Positions 1 to 8,305 of a stretch of 64,000 nt of DNA are shown piece by piece (position 1 is the stretch's first letter; the number at the start of each line of letters is the position of its first letter). The notes beneath the pieces are model-generated. The model ran no database searches and was not told the DNA's origin. It saw only the letters and a list, made by a program, of their open reading frames with translations. The stretch is taken from contig NZ_JAJBZH010000001.1 of NCBI RefSeq assembly GCF_020551945.1, positions 190,108 through 254,107 of the forward strand, written 5' to 3'. Source of the stretch: Cellulosimicrobium marinum (GTDB taxonomy: Bacteria > Actinomycetota > Actinomycetes > Actinomycetales > Cellulomonadaceae). The translations under genes were made by a program, and so were the position numbers.

Positions 1-533
1 AGACGACGCTGTTCCTCGTGGTCGGTCTCGTGGAGCGCCGCGGCGGGTCGACGTCGCTCGACCGGCTCGGCGGGCTGGCGAAGCTCGCGCCCGGGCTCGC
101 CATCCTCTTCTTCGTCCCCGCGATGAACCTCGCCGGCATCCCGCCGCTGTCCGGCTTCCTCGGCAAGCTCGGCCTGCTCCAGGAGGGTGTCGCGCAGGGC
201 ACGCCGCTGACGTGGGCGCTGGTCGTCGGCTCGGTCGTGACGTCGCTGCTCACGCTGTACGCGATCGTCAAGGCGTGGAACAAGGCGTTCTGGCAGACGC
301 CGCCCGTCGAGGTGCCGCAGGGCGTCACCATGCCGCGCGGGATGGTGGGGCCCGCGACGGCGCTCGTCGCGTTCGGCGTCGCCCTGACCGTGGTGGCGGG
401 GCCGCTCTACTCGTACTCGGAGCGCGCGGCCGCGACGCTGCTCGACGGGCACACGTACGTCGACGCGGTGTTCGTCGACGGGTCCGACCGCGGCCAGGGC
501 GTGTCGAGCGACGTGGTAGAGGAGGACTCGTGA
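1..533 (+). CDS. mnhD: Na+/H+ antiporter subunit D, 3' part
   Basis: This is the C-terminal part of an Mrp/Mnh antiporter subunit D, a NuoL/M/N-like membrane protein of the multi-subunit Na+(K+)/H+ antiporter. The reading frame is already open at base 3, so the gene starts before the window and the GTG at 18 is internal. The visible part contains the typical segment ending in NLAGIPPLSGFLGKL, then two more hydrophobic helices and a charged tail. Its TGA overlaps the GTG of mnhE by three bases, so the D-E-F-G genes are translationally coupled. Subunits A-C presumably lie upstream; that is family knowledge and not visible here. Confidence 0.9.
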   Translation, partial: TTLFLVVGLVERRGGSTSLDRLGGLAKLAPGLAILFFVPAMNLAGIPPLSGFLGKLGLLQEGVAQGTPLTWALVVGSVVTSLLTLYAIVKAWNKAFWQTPPVEVPQGVTMPRGMVGPATALVAFGVALTVVAGPLYSYSERAAATLLDGHTYVDAVFVDGSDRGQGVSSDVVEEDS

Positions 534-1213
534 GCCTGCACCGGCGCCGCAGCGCCCTCGCGACCGGCGGGTTCCGGCGGCTCACGACGCAGTGGCGCAC
601 GGTCGTGTGGCTCACCCTCGTGTGGGTCATGCTGTGGGGCGACCTCGCGTGGGGGACGGTCGTGGCGGGCGTGCTCGTCGGTGCGCTCGTCATCGTGCTG
701 TTCCCGCTCCCGTCCGTGGCGACGCGGGGCCGGCTGCGGCCGTGGCACCTGCTGGTGCTGCTGGCGCGGTTCGTCGCGGACCTCGTCACGGCGTCGTTCC
801 AGGTGAGCGCCCTCGCGATCGACCCGCGCCGCACGCCCCGGGGCGCGGTGGTCGGCGTGCGGCTGCGCAACCCCTCCGACGTGTACATGACACTGACCGC
901 CGAGCTCACGTCCCTCGTGCCGGGGTCGCTCGTCGTGGAGGCCCACCGCCTCACCGGGATGCTGTACCTGCACGTCCTCGACCTGGAGCAGGCGGGCGGC
1001 GTCGAGCAGGTGCGCGCGGACGCGCTGGCGCTGGAGGCGCGCGTGCTGCACGCGTTCGCGTCGAACGAGGACCTGCGGGCGGCCGGTCTCTACCACGGCC
1101 CCGGCGGCACGCCGCCGGGTGTCGACCCGGGCGAGGGCGGCGGGCGGCCGGGGCGTCAGACGGGGGCGTCCACGGCGGCCGCCGGGGGCGACGGGACGGA
1201 GGACGGACGATGA
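530..1213 (+). CDS. mnhE: Na+/H+ antiporter subunit E
   Basis: Subunit E of the Mrp antiporter, about 227 aa. A short basic N-terminus is followed by two close hydrophobic segments (about residues 20-60), then the soluble MnhE domain, whose RNPSDVYMTLTAELTSLVPGS-like stretch and EAHRLTGMLYLHVLDLE are typical of the family. The GTG start overlaps the mnhD stop (GTGA) and the TGA overlaps the mnhF start (ATGA). The last 45 or so residues are Gly/Pro-rich and extend beyond the usual family length, so they are probably a disordered tail. Confidence 0.9.
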   Translation: MSLHRRRSALATGGFRRLTTQWRTVVWLTLVWVMLWGDLAWGTVVAGVLVGALVIVLFPLPSVATRGRLRPWHLLVLLARFVADLVTASFQVSALAIDPRRTPRGAVVGVRLRNPSDVYMTLTAELTSLVPGSLVVEAHRLTGMLYLHVLDLEQAGGVEQVRADALALEARVLHAFASNEDLRAAGLYHGPGGTPPGVDPGEGGGRPGRQTGASTAAAGGDGTEDGR

Positions 1214-1617
1214 CGGACACCGTGTACCTCGTCGTCGTGATCGGTGCGGCCCTGCTGCTCGGTGCGGCGGCGACCCTCGCCGTCGTGCGGGCGGAGCGCG
1301 GCCCGTCGATGCTCGACCGCACGGTCGCGCTCGACGTGTTCACGACGACGCTCGTCGCCGCGATCGCGCTCGAGGCCGCGTTCTCCCGGCGGACCGACAC
1401 CATCCCGCTGCTGGTGGTGCTGTCGCTCGTCGGGTTCGTCAGCTCGGTGACGATCTCCCGGTTCGCGTCCGTCGAGCCGGAGGGCGAGGGGCGCATCCTC
1501 ACGGCCGAGGAGGTTGCGCGCGAGGACGCCGAGCGCCGGGCCGCGGAGGACGCGGAGCGCGACGGTGCGGTGGACCGCGACCACCACGGCACCTCTGCCG
1601 AGGGGGAGGTGCGCTGA
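1210..1617 (+). CDS. mnhF: Na+/H+ antiporter subunit F
   Basis: Subunit F of the Mrp antiporter, 135 aa. Three transmembrane helices fill the first 85 residues, including the conserved RAERGPSMLDRTVALD loop between helices 1 and 2. The rest is a charged Glu/Asp/Arg-rich cytoplasmic tail longer than in most homologues. ATGA overlap with mnhE and TGATG overlap with mnhG place it in one operon. The complex exchanges cytoplasmic Na+ for protons and is usually linked to salt and alkaline tolerance (family knowledge). Confidence 0.92.
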   Translation: MTDTVYLVVVIGAALLLGAAATLAVVRAERGPSMLDRTVALDVFTTTLVAAIALEAAFSRRTDTIPLLVVLSLVGFVSSVTISRFASVEPEGEGRILTAEEVAREDAERRAAEDAERDGAVDRDHHGTSAEGEVR

Positions 1618-2075
1618 TGGACGGCTCGACCTGGGACGCCGTCGCCGACGTCGTCTCCGCCGTGCTCCTGCTGCTGGGGGCGTTCCTGGCGTTCGCGGCC
1701 GGGGTCGGGGTGGTGCGCTTCCCGGACCTGCTCGCGCGCATGCACGCCGCGACGAAGCCGCAGGTCCTCGGCCTGATCCTCGTCCTCCTGGGCCTCGCGC
1801 TGCGCCTGCGTTCGTGGGGTGCCGTCGCGACGCTGGCGCTCGTTGTGCTCTTCCAGCTCCTCACGTCGCCCGTCGCCGCGCACATGGTGGGCCGCGCGGG
1901 CTACCGCACGGGCAAGGCGGGCACCGCAGGGCTCGTCGTCGACGAGCTCACGCGCGACCAGGACGACGCCGACCGCGAGGACGACGGCGAGCACGACTTC
2001 CCGGAGGTGGAGGGCGAGGCCCATCCCCCGGCGTCGGACCGCCCCGCGAGGGAGTACCCAGGTCCGCCGAGGTAG
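1617..2075 (+). CDS. mnhG: Na+/H+ antiporter subunit G
   Basis: Subunit G, 152 aa, last gene of the Mrp operon. It has three hydrophobic helices with the family signature GVGVVRFPDLLARMHAATKPQ between helices 1 and 2. A strongly acidic tail of about 50 residues follows. The start overlaps the mnhF stop by one base. The TAG stop at 2073-2075 lies inside a 20-bp tandem repeat that runs into the spacer before the next gene. Confidence 0.92.
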   Translation: MDGSTWDAVADVVSAVLLLLGAFLAFAAGVGVVRFPDLLARMHAATKPQVLGLILVLLGLALRLRSWGAVATLALVVLFQLLTSPVAAHMVGRAGYRTGKAGTAGLVVDELTRDQDDADREDDGEHDFPEVEGEAHPPASDRPAREYPGPPR

Positions 2076-2125
2076 TACCGCAGCCCGCGAGGTAGTACCG
2101 AGGTCGCGCCCGTGGTAGACCGAAC
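2046..2125 (+). repeat. 20-bp tandem repeat, four degenerate copies
   Basis: Four consecutive 20-bp units begin at 2046, 2066, 2086 and 2106. Units 2 and 3 both contain CGAGGTAGTACCG and the outer two are more diverged. The array spans the end of mnhG, its stop codon and the spacer up to the CDF transporter start. The last unit carries the TAGACC that may act as the -10 of that gene. Function unknown. Confidence 0.7.
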
Positions 2126-2127
2126 CC

Positions 2128-3129
2128 ATGCCCGAGCGCGACGACCCGACCGCGTCCGCCCCGTTCCCGGGGACCAGCCCGCGCGTCGTGCAGGGGGACG
2201 CGCACGAGGGCGGGGAGAGCACGCTCACGGTCGTGATCGCGTTCGTGGCGAACGCCCTCATCGCCGTGGCCAAGTCGGTCGCCGCGACGCTGACGGGCTC
2301 GGCCTCGATGCTCGCGGAGGCGGTGCACTCCTGGGCGGACACGGGGAACGAGGTGTTCCTCCTCGTCGCGGACCGCCGGTCGCGCCGCCCCGCCGACCCC
2401 GCGCACCCGCTCGGCTACGGCCGCGAGGCGTACGTGTGGTCGATGTTCGCGGCGATCGGGTTGTTCGCCGTGGGCGCCGGCGTGTCGATCACGCACGGCA
2501 TCCAGGAGCTGGTGCACCCGGAGCCGGCGGGGAGCTTCGGTGTCGCGTACGCGGTGCTCGGGCTCGCGTTCGTGCTGGAAGGGGTGTCGTTCCTCCAGGC
2601 GCGTCGGCAGGTGCGGGCCGAGGCGCGGCGTGCGGACCAGGAGACCCTGCACCACGTGCTCGCGACGTCGGACCCGACGTTGCGCGCCGTGTTCGCGGAG
2701 GACGCCGCGGCGCTCGTCGGCCTGGTCGTCGCCTTCGCGGGCGTGCTGGCCCACCAGCTCACGGGCTCCCCGGTGCCGGACGCGATCGGGTCCATCGTGG
2801 TGGGCGCCGTCCTGGCCGTGGTGTCCGTGGTGCTCATCGACCGCAACCGTCGGTTCCTCGTGGGGGAGGCGGCCCTGCCCGGCACGCGCGACGCCGTGCT
2901 CCGTGCGATCGCCGCGATGCCGGTGGTCGAGCGTGTCACCTACCTGCGGCTCGAGTACGTGGGTCCGCGCTCGCTCTACCTCGTCGCGAGCGTGGACCTC
3001 GTGGGCGACGAGGCGGAGGTCTCGGTCGCCCGTCGACTGGACGAGCTCGAGCGCGCGGCCACCCGGTCGTCGTTCGTCGCGGGCGCCGTCTTCACGGTCT
3101 CGACGCCGGAGGAGCCGTCGCTGCTCTGA
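2128..3129 (+). CDS. Cation diffusion facilitator family transporter
   Basis: A 333-aa CDF-family membrane transporter that should export divalent metals such as Zn2+ in exchange for protons. About six hydrophobic helices lie between residues 30 and 255. Metal-site motifs are visible: AEAVHSWADTGNE in helix 2 and EDAAALVG in helix 5, followed by a cytoplasmic C-terminal domain. The arrangement resembles the SLC30A9-like branch, and metal specificity cannot be read from the sequence. A TAGACC hexamer ends six bases before the ATG, so the mRNA may be leaderless. It is convergent with the CAT gene. Confidence 0.85.
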   Translation: MPERDDPTASAPFPGTSPRVVQGDAHEGGESTLTVVIAFVANALIAVAKSVAATLTGSASMLAEAVHSWADTGNEVFLLVADRRSRRPADPAHPLGYGREAYVWSMFAAIGLFAVGAGVSITHGIQELVHPEPAGSFGVAYAVLGLAFVLEGVSFLQARRQVRAEARRADQETLHHVLATSDPTLRAVFAEDAAALVGLVVAFAGVLAHQLTGSPVPDAIGSIVVGAVLAVVSVVLIDRNRRFLVGEAALPGTRDAVLRAIAAMPVVERVTYLRLEYVGPRSLYLVASVDLVGDEAEVSVARRLDELERAATRSSFVAGAVFTVSTPEEPSLL

Positions 3130-3147
3130 CGGCGCGGCCCGCCCGGG

Positions 3148-3801
3148 TCACACGACCCAGGAGGGGTCGGCGACGAGCGCCTCCAGGTCCTCGACGAAGC
3201 GGCCCAGGTGGAACCCGTCCACGGCGGCGTGGTGCACCTGGATCGCGAGCGGCAGCAGGGTGCGGTCCCCGCGGGGCTCCTGCCGCCCGAGGGTGAAGAT
3301 CGGCCGCAGGTGCTCCCACCCGTGCGCGAGCTGCAGCGTGAAGCTGGTGAACCGCGTCCACGGCAGGCTCGACACGTCGAACGTGTTCGGCGGGACGTCG
3401 TCCTGCGGGACGAACGCGGTCGCGCCCCGGTGCTCGGCGAGCAGCGCCGCCGCGTGCGCGTGGAACGACGCGAAGTCGCGGTCATACGGCGCCCACACGC
3501 TCGCGAACGTCTCCCGCTCCGGGTTGAGGACGGTGAACGCCGGGTGGAGCACGTCCCAGACGCCGGGCGCGCCGTCGGGCGTCACGTCCGTGCGGAACGC
3601 CGCGTGCCGGTCGACGACGGTCGCGAGCGCCCACACCTGTGCGACGTACGTCTTCCGGGACGCGGCCCGCAGCGCCGCCACGAGCGCGGTCACGTCGAGG
3701 TCGACGGTCGCGGCGTAGGTGCACGGCACGCGGTGGCGGTAGTGCTCGAAGTGCTCCCGGCGTGGCCAGGAGGCGGTGTCGACGGGCCGGAGCTGGTTCA
3801 C
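3148..3801 (-). CDS. Chloramphenicol acetyltransferase-like enzyme
   Basis: A 217-aa protein of the type A chloramphenicol acetyltransferase family, of normal length for a subunit of the trimer. It carries the catalytic signature HHAAVDGFH around residues 189-197 and the family's tyrosine-rich N-terminal region. It would transfer acetyl from acetyl-CoA to chloramphenicol, but family members of this kind in environmental actinobacteria are not always tested for resistance, so the substrate is inferred. The GTG start is preceded by GAGGAT with a 6-nt gap, a leaderless-type -10. Confidence 0.82.
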   Translation of the reverse strand: MNQLRPVDTASWPRREHFEHYRHRVPCTYAATVDLDVTALVAALRAASRKTYVAQVWALATVVDRHAAFRTDVTPDGAPGVWDVLHPAFTVLNPERETFASVWAPYDRDFASFHAHAAALLAEHRGATAFVPQDDVPPNTFDVSSLPWTRFTSFTLQLAHGWEHLRPIFTLGRQEPRGDRTLLPLAIQVHHAAVDGFHLGRFVEDLEALVADPSWVV

Positions 3802-3862
3802 CCGTCGATCCTCGCGGTCCGGGCGGCGCCCGCGGTAGGGGATTTCGTGCCCCGTGGTCCCG

Positions 3863-4459
3863 TCACAGGGCGGGGACGTCGTCGGTGCGGCGCTCGCGGT
3901 CGAGCAGGCTGCGCTTGACGTCGAGCCCGTACCGGTACCCGCCGAGGGTGCCGTCGGTGCGCAGGACGCGGTGGCACGGCACGAACAGGGCCGCGGCGTT
4001 CATGGCGCACGCGCCCGCGGCGGCGCGCACCGCGGCCGGTCGTCCCGAGAGCTCGGCGTAGCCCGTGTAGGTGACGGGTGCGCCGGGCTCGACCGTGCGC
4101 AGCACGTCCCAGGCGTGCGCCCGGTAGGGCCCGGACGTCTGGCGCACGGGGACGTCGTCGATCGCGTGGACGTCGCCCGCGTAGTAGGAGCGGACGGCGC
4201 CGACGGCGCGGGCGACGGCGGCGTGGTCGTCGGGCACCGGGTCGAGCGCTGCGGGGCGCAGCGTGGGGTGGACGAGCGCGACGAGCGTGTCCGGGTCGGT
4301 GGTCCAGCCCGAGGCGAGGACTGCGCCGTCGGGCGCGACGACGAGGGTGAAGGGGCCGTCGGCGGTGCGGACCGTCGTCGTGAGGGCGGTGGCGTGCGCG
4401 GTGACGGGCGCCGTGGCCGGCGCGGCGGTGCGTGCGGTGGCTGCTGCTGTGGTGGTCAC
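3863..4459 (-). CDS. ogt: Methylated-DNA--protein-cysteine methyltransferase
   Basis: O6-alkylguanine-DNA alkyltransferase, 198 aa. The suicide active site PCHRV is present with the acceptor Cys at about 162, followed by the [17 protein letters not shown] region typical of the family. The first 25 residues are Ala/Thr-rich and not conserved. The GTG start overlaps the TGA of the upstream Ada-AlkA gene (GTGA), so the two are co-translated and form an alkylation-repair unit. The reaction moves the alkyl group from O6-guanine to the protein irreversibly. Confidence 0.93.
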   Translation of the reverse strand: MTTTAAATARTAAPATAPVTAHATALTTTVRTADGPFTLVVAPDGAVLASGWTTDPDTLVALVHPTLRPAALDPVPDDHAAVARAVGAVRSYYAGDVHAIDDVPVRQTSGPYRAHAWDVLRTVEPGAPVTYTGYAELSGRPAAVRAAAGACAMNAAALFVPCHRVLRTDGTLGGYRYGLDVKRSLLDRERRTDDVPAL

Positions 4460-6078
4460 GGGGTCTCCTGAGGGGTGGTGAGCGTCGAGGTGTCGGGGTG
4501 GGTGGGTGCGGCCGCGCGCCACAGGTGCATCGCGGCGTAGGAGCGCCACGGCGCCCAGGCCCGGGCGCGGGCGACGAGGTCCCGCCGGTCGTCGGGGAGC
4601 CCGATCGCGCGCGCCCCGGCGCGCAGTGCGAGGTCGCCGTCGAGCAGGACGTCGGGGTCGTGCAGGACGCGCATCGCGACGTACCCGGAGGTCCACGGCC
4701 CGACGCCGGGCAGCGCCTCGAGCGCGGCGCGTGCGGCGGCGGGCTCGGCGGCCGGGGAGAGCGTGAGCGTCCCGTCGGCCAGCGCGCGGGCGGCGCCGAC
4801 GACGGCGGCTGTGCGGCGGGCCGGTCCGCGGAGCAGCCCCGCGCCGTCGGCCGCGATCGCGTCCGCGGCGGGGAACAGGAGCGTGGGGCCGAGCCGTGAG
4901 GCGACGGGTGTGCCGAGGCCCGCGGCGAGGCGGGACAGGTGGGTCCGTGCCGCCGCGACCGAGATCTGCTGCCCGACGAGCGCGCGCACCAGGATCTCCG
5001 CCGGGTCCACCGCGCCCGGCACGCGGACGCCGGGCGTCGCCGCGACGGGCCCCGCGAGCGCCGGGTCGGTGCCGAGCGCGGTGTCGACGGCGAGGGGGTC
5101 CGCGTCGAGGTCGAACAGGCGGCGCACGCGCGCGATCGCGGCGGGAAGGTCCGCGACGGTCGACAGCTCGAGGTCGAGGCGGAACCGGGCGGCGTCGGCC
5201 CGGGTGTCGTACGACGCGCGGAAGGCCCCGGGGCCGCGGGGGAGGGCGAGTGCGCGCGCGTAGGTGAGGACGGTGCCGTCGAGCGGGCCGGCGACCTCGA
5301 CGCCGTCGACCGCGCGGGCGGCGAGGAAGCCGAACACGCCCCGCGCGTCGTAGGGCTCGCGCAGCGGCAGGACGAGCGACAGCCCGGCGGGCGCGTCCTG
5401 GTCGGTCGTGCCGACGTCGGCGGTCCCGCCGCTCGGGGCGGGCACCGCGTGGGCGCGGGCCGCGGGGGTGCCGCGGCGCACGCGGGCGCGCAGCTCGCTC
5501 GGGGTGGTGTCGAACACCTCGGTCACGGTGTCGTTGAACTGCCGGATGCTGCCGAACCCGGCCGCGAACGCGACGTCGGCGAGCGGCAGGTCCGTCCCGG
5601 TGACGAGCGCGCGGGCGGTCTGGGCGCGCAGGGCGCGGGCGAGCGCGACGGGTCCCGCGCCGAGCTCGGCGACGAGCACGCGGTGCACGTGCCGCGACGA
5701 GTAGCCGAGGCGGGCGGCGAGGCCCTCGACGCCCTCGCGGTCCACGACGCCGTCCCCGACGAGCCGCATGGCGCGCGCGGCGAGGTCCTGCGCGACGTCC
5801 CACGTCGGCGAGCCGGGCACGGCCTCCGGCAGGCACCGCTTGCACGCCCGGTAGCCGGCCTCGTGGGCGGCGGCGGAGGTGCGGTAGAACGTGACGTTCT
5901 CGGGGCGCGGCGTGCGGGCGGGGCACGACGGGCGGCAGTAGATGCCGGTGGTGCGCACGGCGGTGATGAACTGGCCGTCGAAGCGCGCGTCGCGCGACGC
6001 GATGGCGCGGTAGCGCTCGGCGAAGACCGGGTCGTCGGTCGACGTCGTTGCGCCGGGTCGCGTCGGGGGCGTGGTCAT
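4456..6078 (-). CDS. alkA: Ada-type regulator fused to AlkA DNA glycosylase
   Basis: A 540-aa fusion. Residues 15-90 are the Ada zinc domain with C48, C52, C79 and C82, the same spacing as Cys38/42/69/72 of E. coli Ada. Residues 95-195 are an AraC-type helix-turn-helix. The rest is an AlkA-like 3-methyladenine glycosylase: an N-terminal AlkA fold, then HhH-GPD with [11 protein letters not shown] and the catalytic-type aspartate in the DVLLDGD segment near 480. It should sense methyl phosphotriesters, activate transcription and excise alkylated bases. CAGGAT stands six bases before the ATG, suggesting a leaderless start. The partner ogt follows with an overlap. Confidence 0.93.
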   Translation of the reverse strand: MTTPPTRPGATTSTDDPVFAERYRAIASRDARFDGQFITAVRTTGIYCRPSCPARTPRPENVTFYRTSAAAHEAGYRACKRCLPEAVPGSPTWDVAQDLAARAMRLVGDGVVDREGVEGLAARLGYSSRHVHRVLVAELGAGPVALARALRAQTARALVTGTDLPLADVAFAAGFGSIRQFNDTVTEVFDTTPSELRARVRRGTPAARAHAVPAPSGGTADVGTTDQDAPAGLSLVLPLREPYDARGVFGFLAARAVDGVEVAGPLDGTVLTYARALALPRGPGAFRASYDTRADAARFRLDLELSTVADLPAAIARVRRLFDLDADPLAVDTALGTDPALAGPVAATPGVRVPGAVDPAEILVRALVGQQISVAAARTHLSRLAAGLGTPVASRLGPTLLFPAADAIAADGAGLLRGPARRTAAVVGAARALADGTLTLSPAAEPAAARAALEALPGVGPWTSGYVAMRVLHDPDVLLDGDLALRAGARAIGLPDDRRDLVARARAWAPWRSYAAMHLWRAAAPTHPDTSTLTTPQETP

Positions 6079-6111
6079 GGGTCGATCCTGACCCGCGCGA
6101 GGGTGTGGTGG

Positions 6112-7125
6112 CTAGCGGGAATCGGACACGGCGGTGCCGAGCCAGTCGAGGACCTCGGTCAGGTACGTCGACCGAGCAGGCTCCGGCGAGAGCGCGAGGT
6201 CGTGCGCGCCGCCCTCGACCGTCACGACCGCGACGTCGTCACCGAGGCCGCGGGCGCGCGACGTGATGTGCCCGACGTCGAGCACGGAGTCGGTGGTGAG
6301 CAGCTCCGGGTGCCACCCCGCCGCGGGGCCGCTGCGCGCGGACGCGAGCACGAGCACGGGACAGTCGACGTGCAGCCCCCGGGCGACGCGCGCGTGCGCG
6401 CGACGCACCGTGCGCAGGAACCCCGCCCGCACGGGGAACCCCTCCAGCGGCTTCCACGCGAGGTCGAACTCCCACTCGCCGCCCGTGCTCGCGTGCAGCG
6501 CGCGCGCCCAGTGCTCGTCGAGGTGCCCGACGACCAGCCGCGGCGCGACCCTCCCCACCGCGTCGAGCACCCACGTCACCGGCCCGCGGAACACCCACGG
6601 CTTGTTGAGGTCGAACCACGGGCTGTTGAGCACGAGCGCGTCGAGCAGCCCCGGCCGCGCGTCGGCCCACAGGCTCGCGACCAGCCCGCCCGTCGAGTGC
6701 CCCAGCACCACCAGGCGCTCGTGGCCCTCGGCCCGGACGGCGCGCGCCGCGGCGTCGAGGTCCTGGGCGTACACGGCGAGGTCGGTGACGAAGTTCGGGT
6801 CGTCGTCCGGGCGGGACGGCGCCCCCGACCCCCGCCCGACGGAGCGCCCGTACCCGCGCAGGTCGACCGCGTAGAACGGGTACCCGCGCGCGGCGAACGC
6901 GTCGGCGACGTGGGTCTGGAAGAAGTAGTCGATGAAGCCGTGCACGTACAGCACGGCGGGCCGCGGACCGGCCGGGTCGTCCGCGGTTCCGCCGCCCGGG
7001 TGCCCGACGGCGTCCCTCGCTCGTCGTACGAGGGTCGCCACCGCGCCGTCGGGCAGGGCGAGGTCGCGGGCCTGCCAGTCGTCGCCGAGCACGTCAGGAC
7101 GCCAGTCCTCCGTCACGAGAGCCAT
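6112..7125 (-). CDS. Alpha/beta hydrolase (monoacylglycerol-lipase-like)
   Basis: A 337-aa serine hydrolase of the alpha/beta fold. The nucleophile elbow GHSTGG and an oxyanion-type YVHGFIDYFFQTH segment are clear; the C-terminal part contains VEGGAHDLALS, which supplies the catalytic His. It resembles the Hydrolase_4 (lysophospholipase/monoglyceride lipase) group, and the substrate is unknown. I start it at the ATG at 7125, because longer forms of this frame would run into the divergent gene. A TACCGT hexamer lies five bases upstream and is shared with that divergent gene. Confidence 0.82.
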   Translation of the reverse strand: MALVTEDWRPDVLGDDWQARDLALPDGAVATLVRRARDAVGHPGGGTADDPAGPRPAVLYVHGFIDYFFQTHVADAFAARGYPFYAVDLRGYGRSVGRGSGAPSRPDDDPNFVTDLAVYAQDLDAAARAVRAEGHERLVVLGHSTGGLVASLWADARPGLLDALVLNSPWFDLNKPWVFRGPVTWVLDAVGRVAPRLVVGHLDEHWARALHASTGGEWEFDLAWKPLEGFPVRAGFLRTVRRAHARVARGLHVDCPVLVLASARSGPAAGWHPELLTTDSVLDVGHITSRARGLGDDVAVVTVEGGAHDLALSPEPARSTYLTEVLDWLGTAVSDSR

Positions 7126-7130
7126 GCCCG

Positions 7131-7140
7131 ACGGTACCGT
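7131..7140. promoter_or_regulatory. Symmetric -10 element shared by two divergent leaderless genes
   Basis: The palindrome ACGGTACCGT reads TACCGT on both strands. On the plus strand it lies 7 nt before the GTG at 7148, on the minus strand 5 nt before the ATG at 7125. Both distances fit leaderless transcripts, so one element probably serves two promoters. Confidence 0.6.
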
Positions 7141-7147
7141 GGCTCGG

Positions 7148-8227
7148 GTGACGAGCCAGATCATCGCGCGGTCCGACACCGGTGTCGGGCACCTCACCCT
7201 CGACCGGCCCCGCGCGCTCAACGCCCTCTCCTTCGCCATGCTCGGCGAGATCGCCGCCGTCCTCGACGCCTGGCGCGACGACCCGACGGTGCGCGTGCTC
7301 CTGCTCGACGGCGCGGGCGACCGCGGGTTCTGCGCCGGCGGCGACATCCGGGAGCTGCACGCGTCCGTCGCCGCCGGACGACCCGAGGACGCACGCCGCT
7401 ACTTCCGGCGCGAGTACGCCGTCGACGCGGCGGTCGCCGAGAGCCCCGTCCCCGTCGTCGCGCTCATGGACGGCATCACGATGGGCGGCGGCATCGGCCT
7501 CGGCGGGCACGCGACGGTCCGCGTCGTGACCGAGCGGTCCCGCGTCGCCATGCCGGAGACGCGCATCGGCTTCACGCCCGACGTCGGCGGGTCCTGGCTC
7601 CTCGCCCGCGCACCCGGGCGCCTCGGTGAGCACCTCGCGCTCGGCGCCGTGACGATGGACGGCGCCGACGCCGTCCACGCCGGCCTCGCCGACCACTACG
7701 TGCCGAGCGAACGGCTCGACCTGCTGCGCGAGGACCTCGTCGCCCTCGCGACCGCCGGCGTCGACCCCCTCGACGCCCAGGCCGTGCACGCCGTCGCCCT
7801 GCGGCACGCCACCACGCCGCCGCCCTCGGCGCTCGCGGCACGACGGTCGCGCGTCGACACGTGCTACGCCGCGGCCACGGTGCCCGAGATCGTCGGACGG
7901 CTCCGTGCGGCGGGAGCCGCGGGCGACGCCGCGGCCTCCGCCGAGGCCGACGAGCTCGAGGCGCTGTCGCCCACCGCGGTCACCGTCGCGCTCGCGTCGG
8001 TGCGCCACGCCCGCGGGCTGCGCGACCTGCGGTCCGCCCTCGCGCACGAGTACGGCGTCGTCTCGTGGTTCGTCGACACCCGGCCCGACCTCGTCGAGGG
8101 CATCCGCGCTCAGGTGGTCGACAAGGACCGCGACCCGCGCTGGTCGCCCGCGTCCCTCGCCGTCGTCGACCCGTCCCTCGGCGACGAGGCGCTCGCCTAC
8201 GTCCCGCCGGAGCCGCTCTGGTCGTGA
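7148..8227 (+). CDS. 3-hydroxyisobutyryl-CoA hydrolase
   Basis: A 359-aa crotonase-fold enzyme with the layout of 3-hydroxyisobutyryl-CoA hydrolase (valine breakdown): RGFCAGGDIREL for the oxyanion hole, DGITMGGGIGLGGH, and PETRIGFTPDVGGSWLL. The long C-terminal region of about 150 aa is typical of the hydrolase and longer than in plain enoyl-CoA hydratases of about 260 aa. The enzyme releases 3-hydroxyisobutyrate from its CoA ester. The GTG at 7148 is chosen because TACCGT stands 7 nt upstream. It could still act on other acyl-CoA esters. Confidence 0.85.
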   Translation: MTSQIIARSDTGVGHLTLDRPRALNALSFAMLGEIAAVLDAWRDDPTVRVLLLDGAGDRGFCAGGDIRELHASVAAGRPEDARRYFRREYAVDAAVAESPVPVVALMDGITMGGGIGLGGHATVRVVTERSRVAMPETRIGFTPDVGGSWLLARAPGRLGEHLALGAVTMDGADAVHAGLADHYVPSERLDLLREDLVALATAGVDPLDAQAVHAVALRHATTPPPSALAARRSRVDTCYAAATVPEIVGRLRAAGAAGDAAASAEADELEALSPTAVTVALASVRHARGLRDLRSALAHEYGVVSWFVDTRPDLVEGIRAQVVDKDRDPRWSPASLAVVDPSLGDEALAYVPPEPLWS

Positions 8228-8257
8228 CGCGGGCCCGGCTCCGGTGGGGTGCGGACG

Positions 8258-8298
8258 CACGACGGCCCGCCCCGGTACGTCCGGGGCGGGCCGTCGTG
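8258..8298. terminator. Perfect 18-bp hairpin between convergent genes
   Basis: An 18-bp perfect GC-rich stem (8258-8275 with 8281-8298) and a TACGT loop lie between two convergent genes. There is no clear T-run. It likely stops transcription from both directions. Confidence 0.8.
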
Positions 8299-8305
8299 GG
8301 AGCGG

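Noticed and set aside
7126-7347. N-terminal extension of the alpha/beta hydrolase
   Set aside because: It would overlap the start of the divergent hydrolase gene and destroy the shared promoter.
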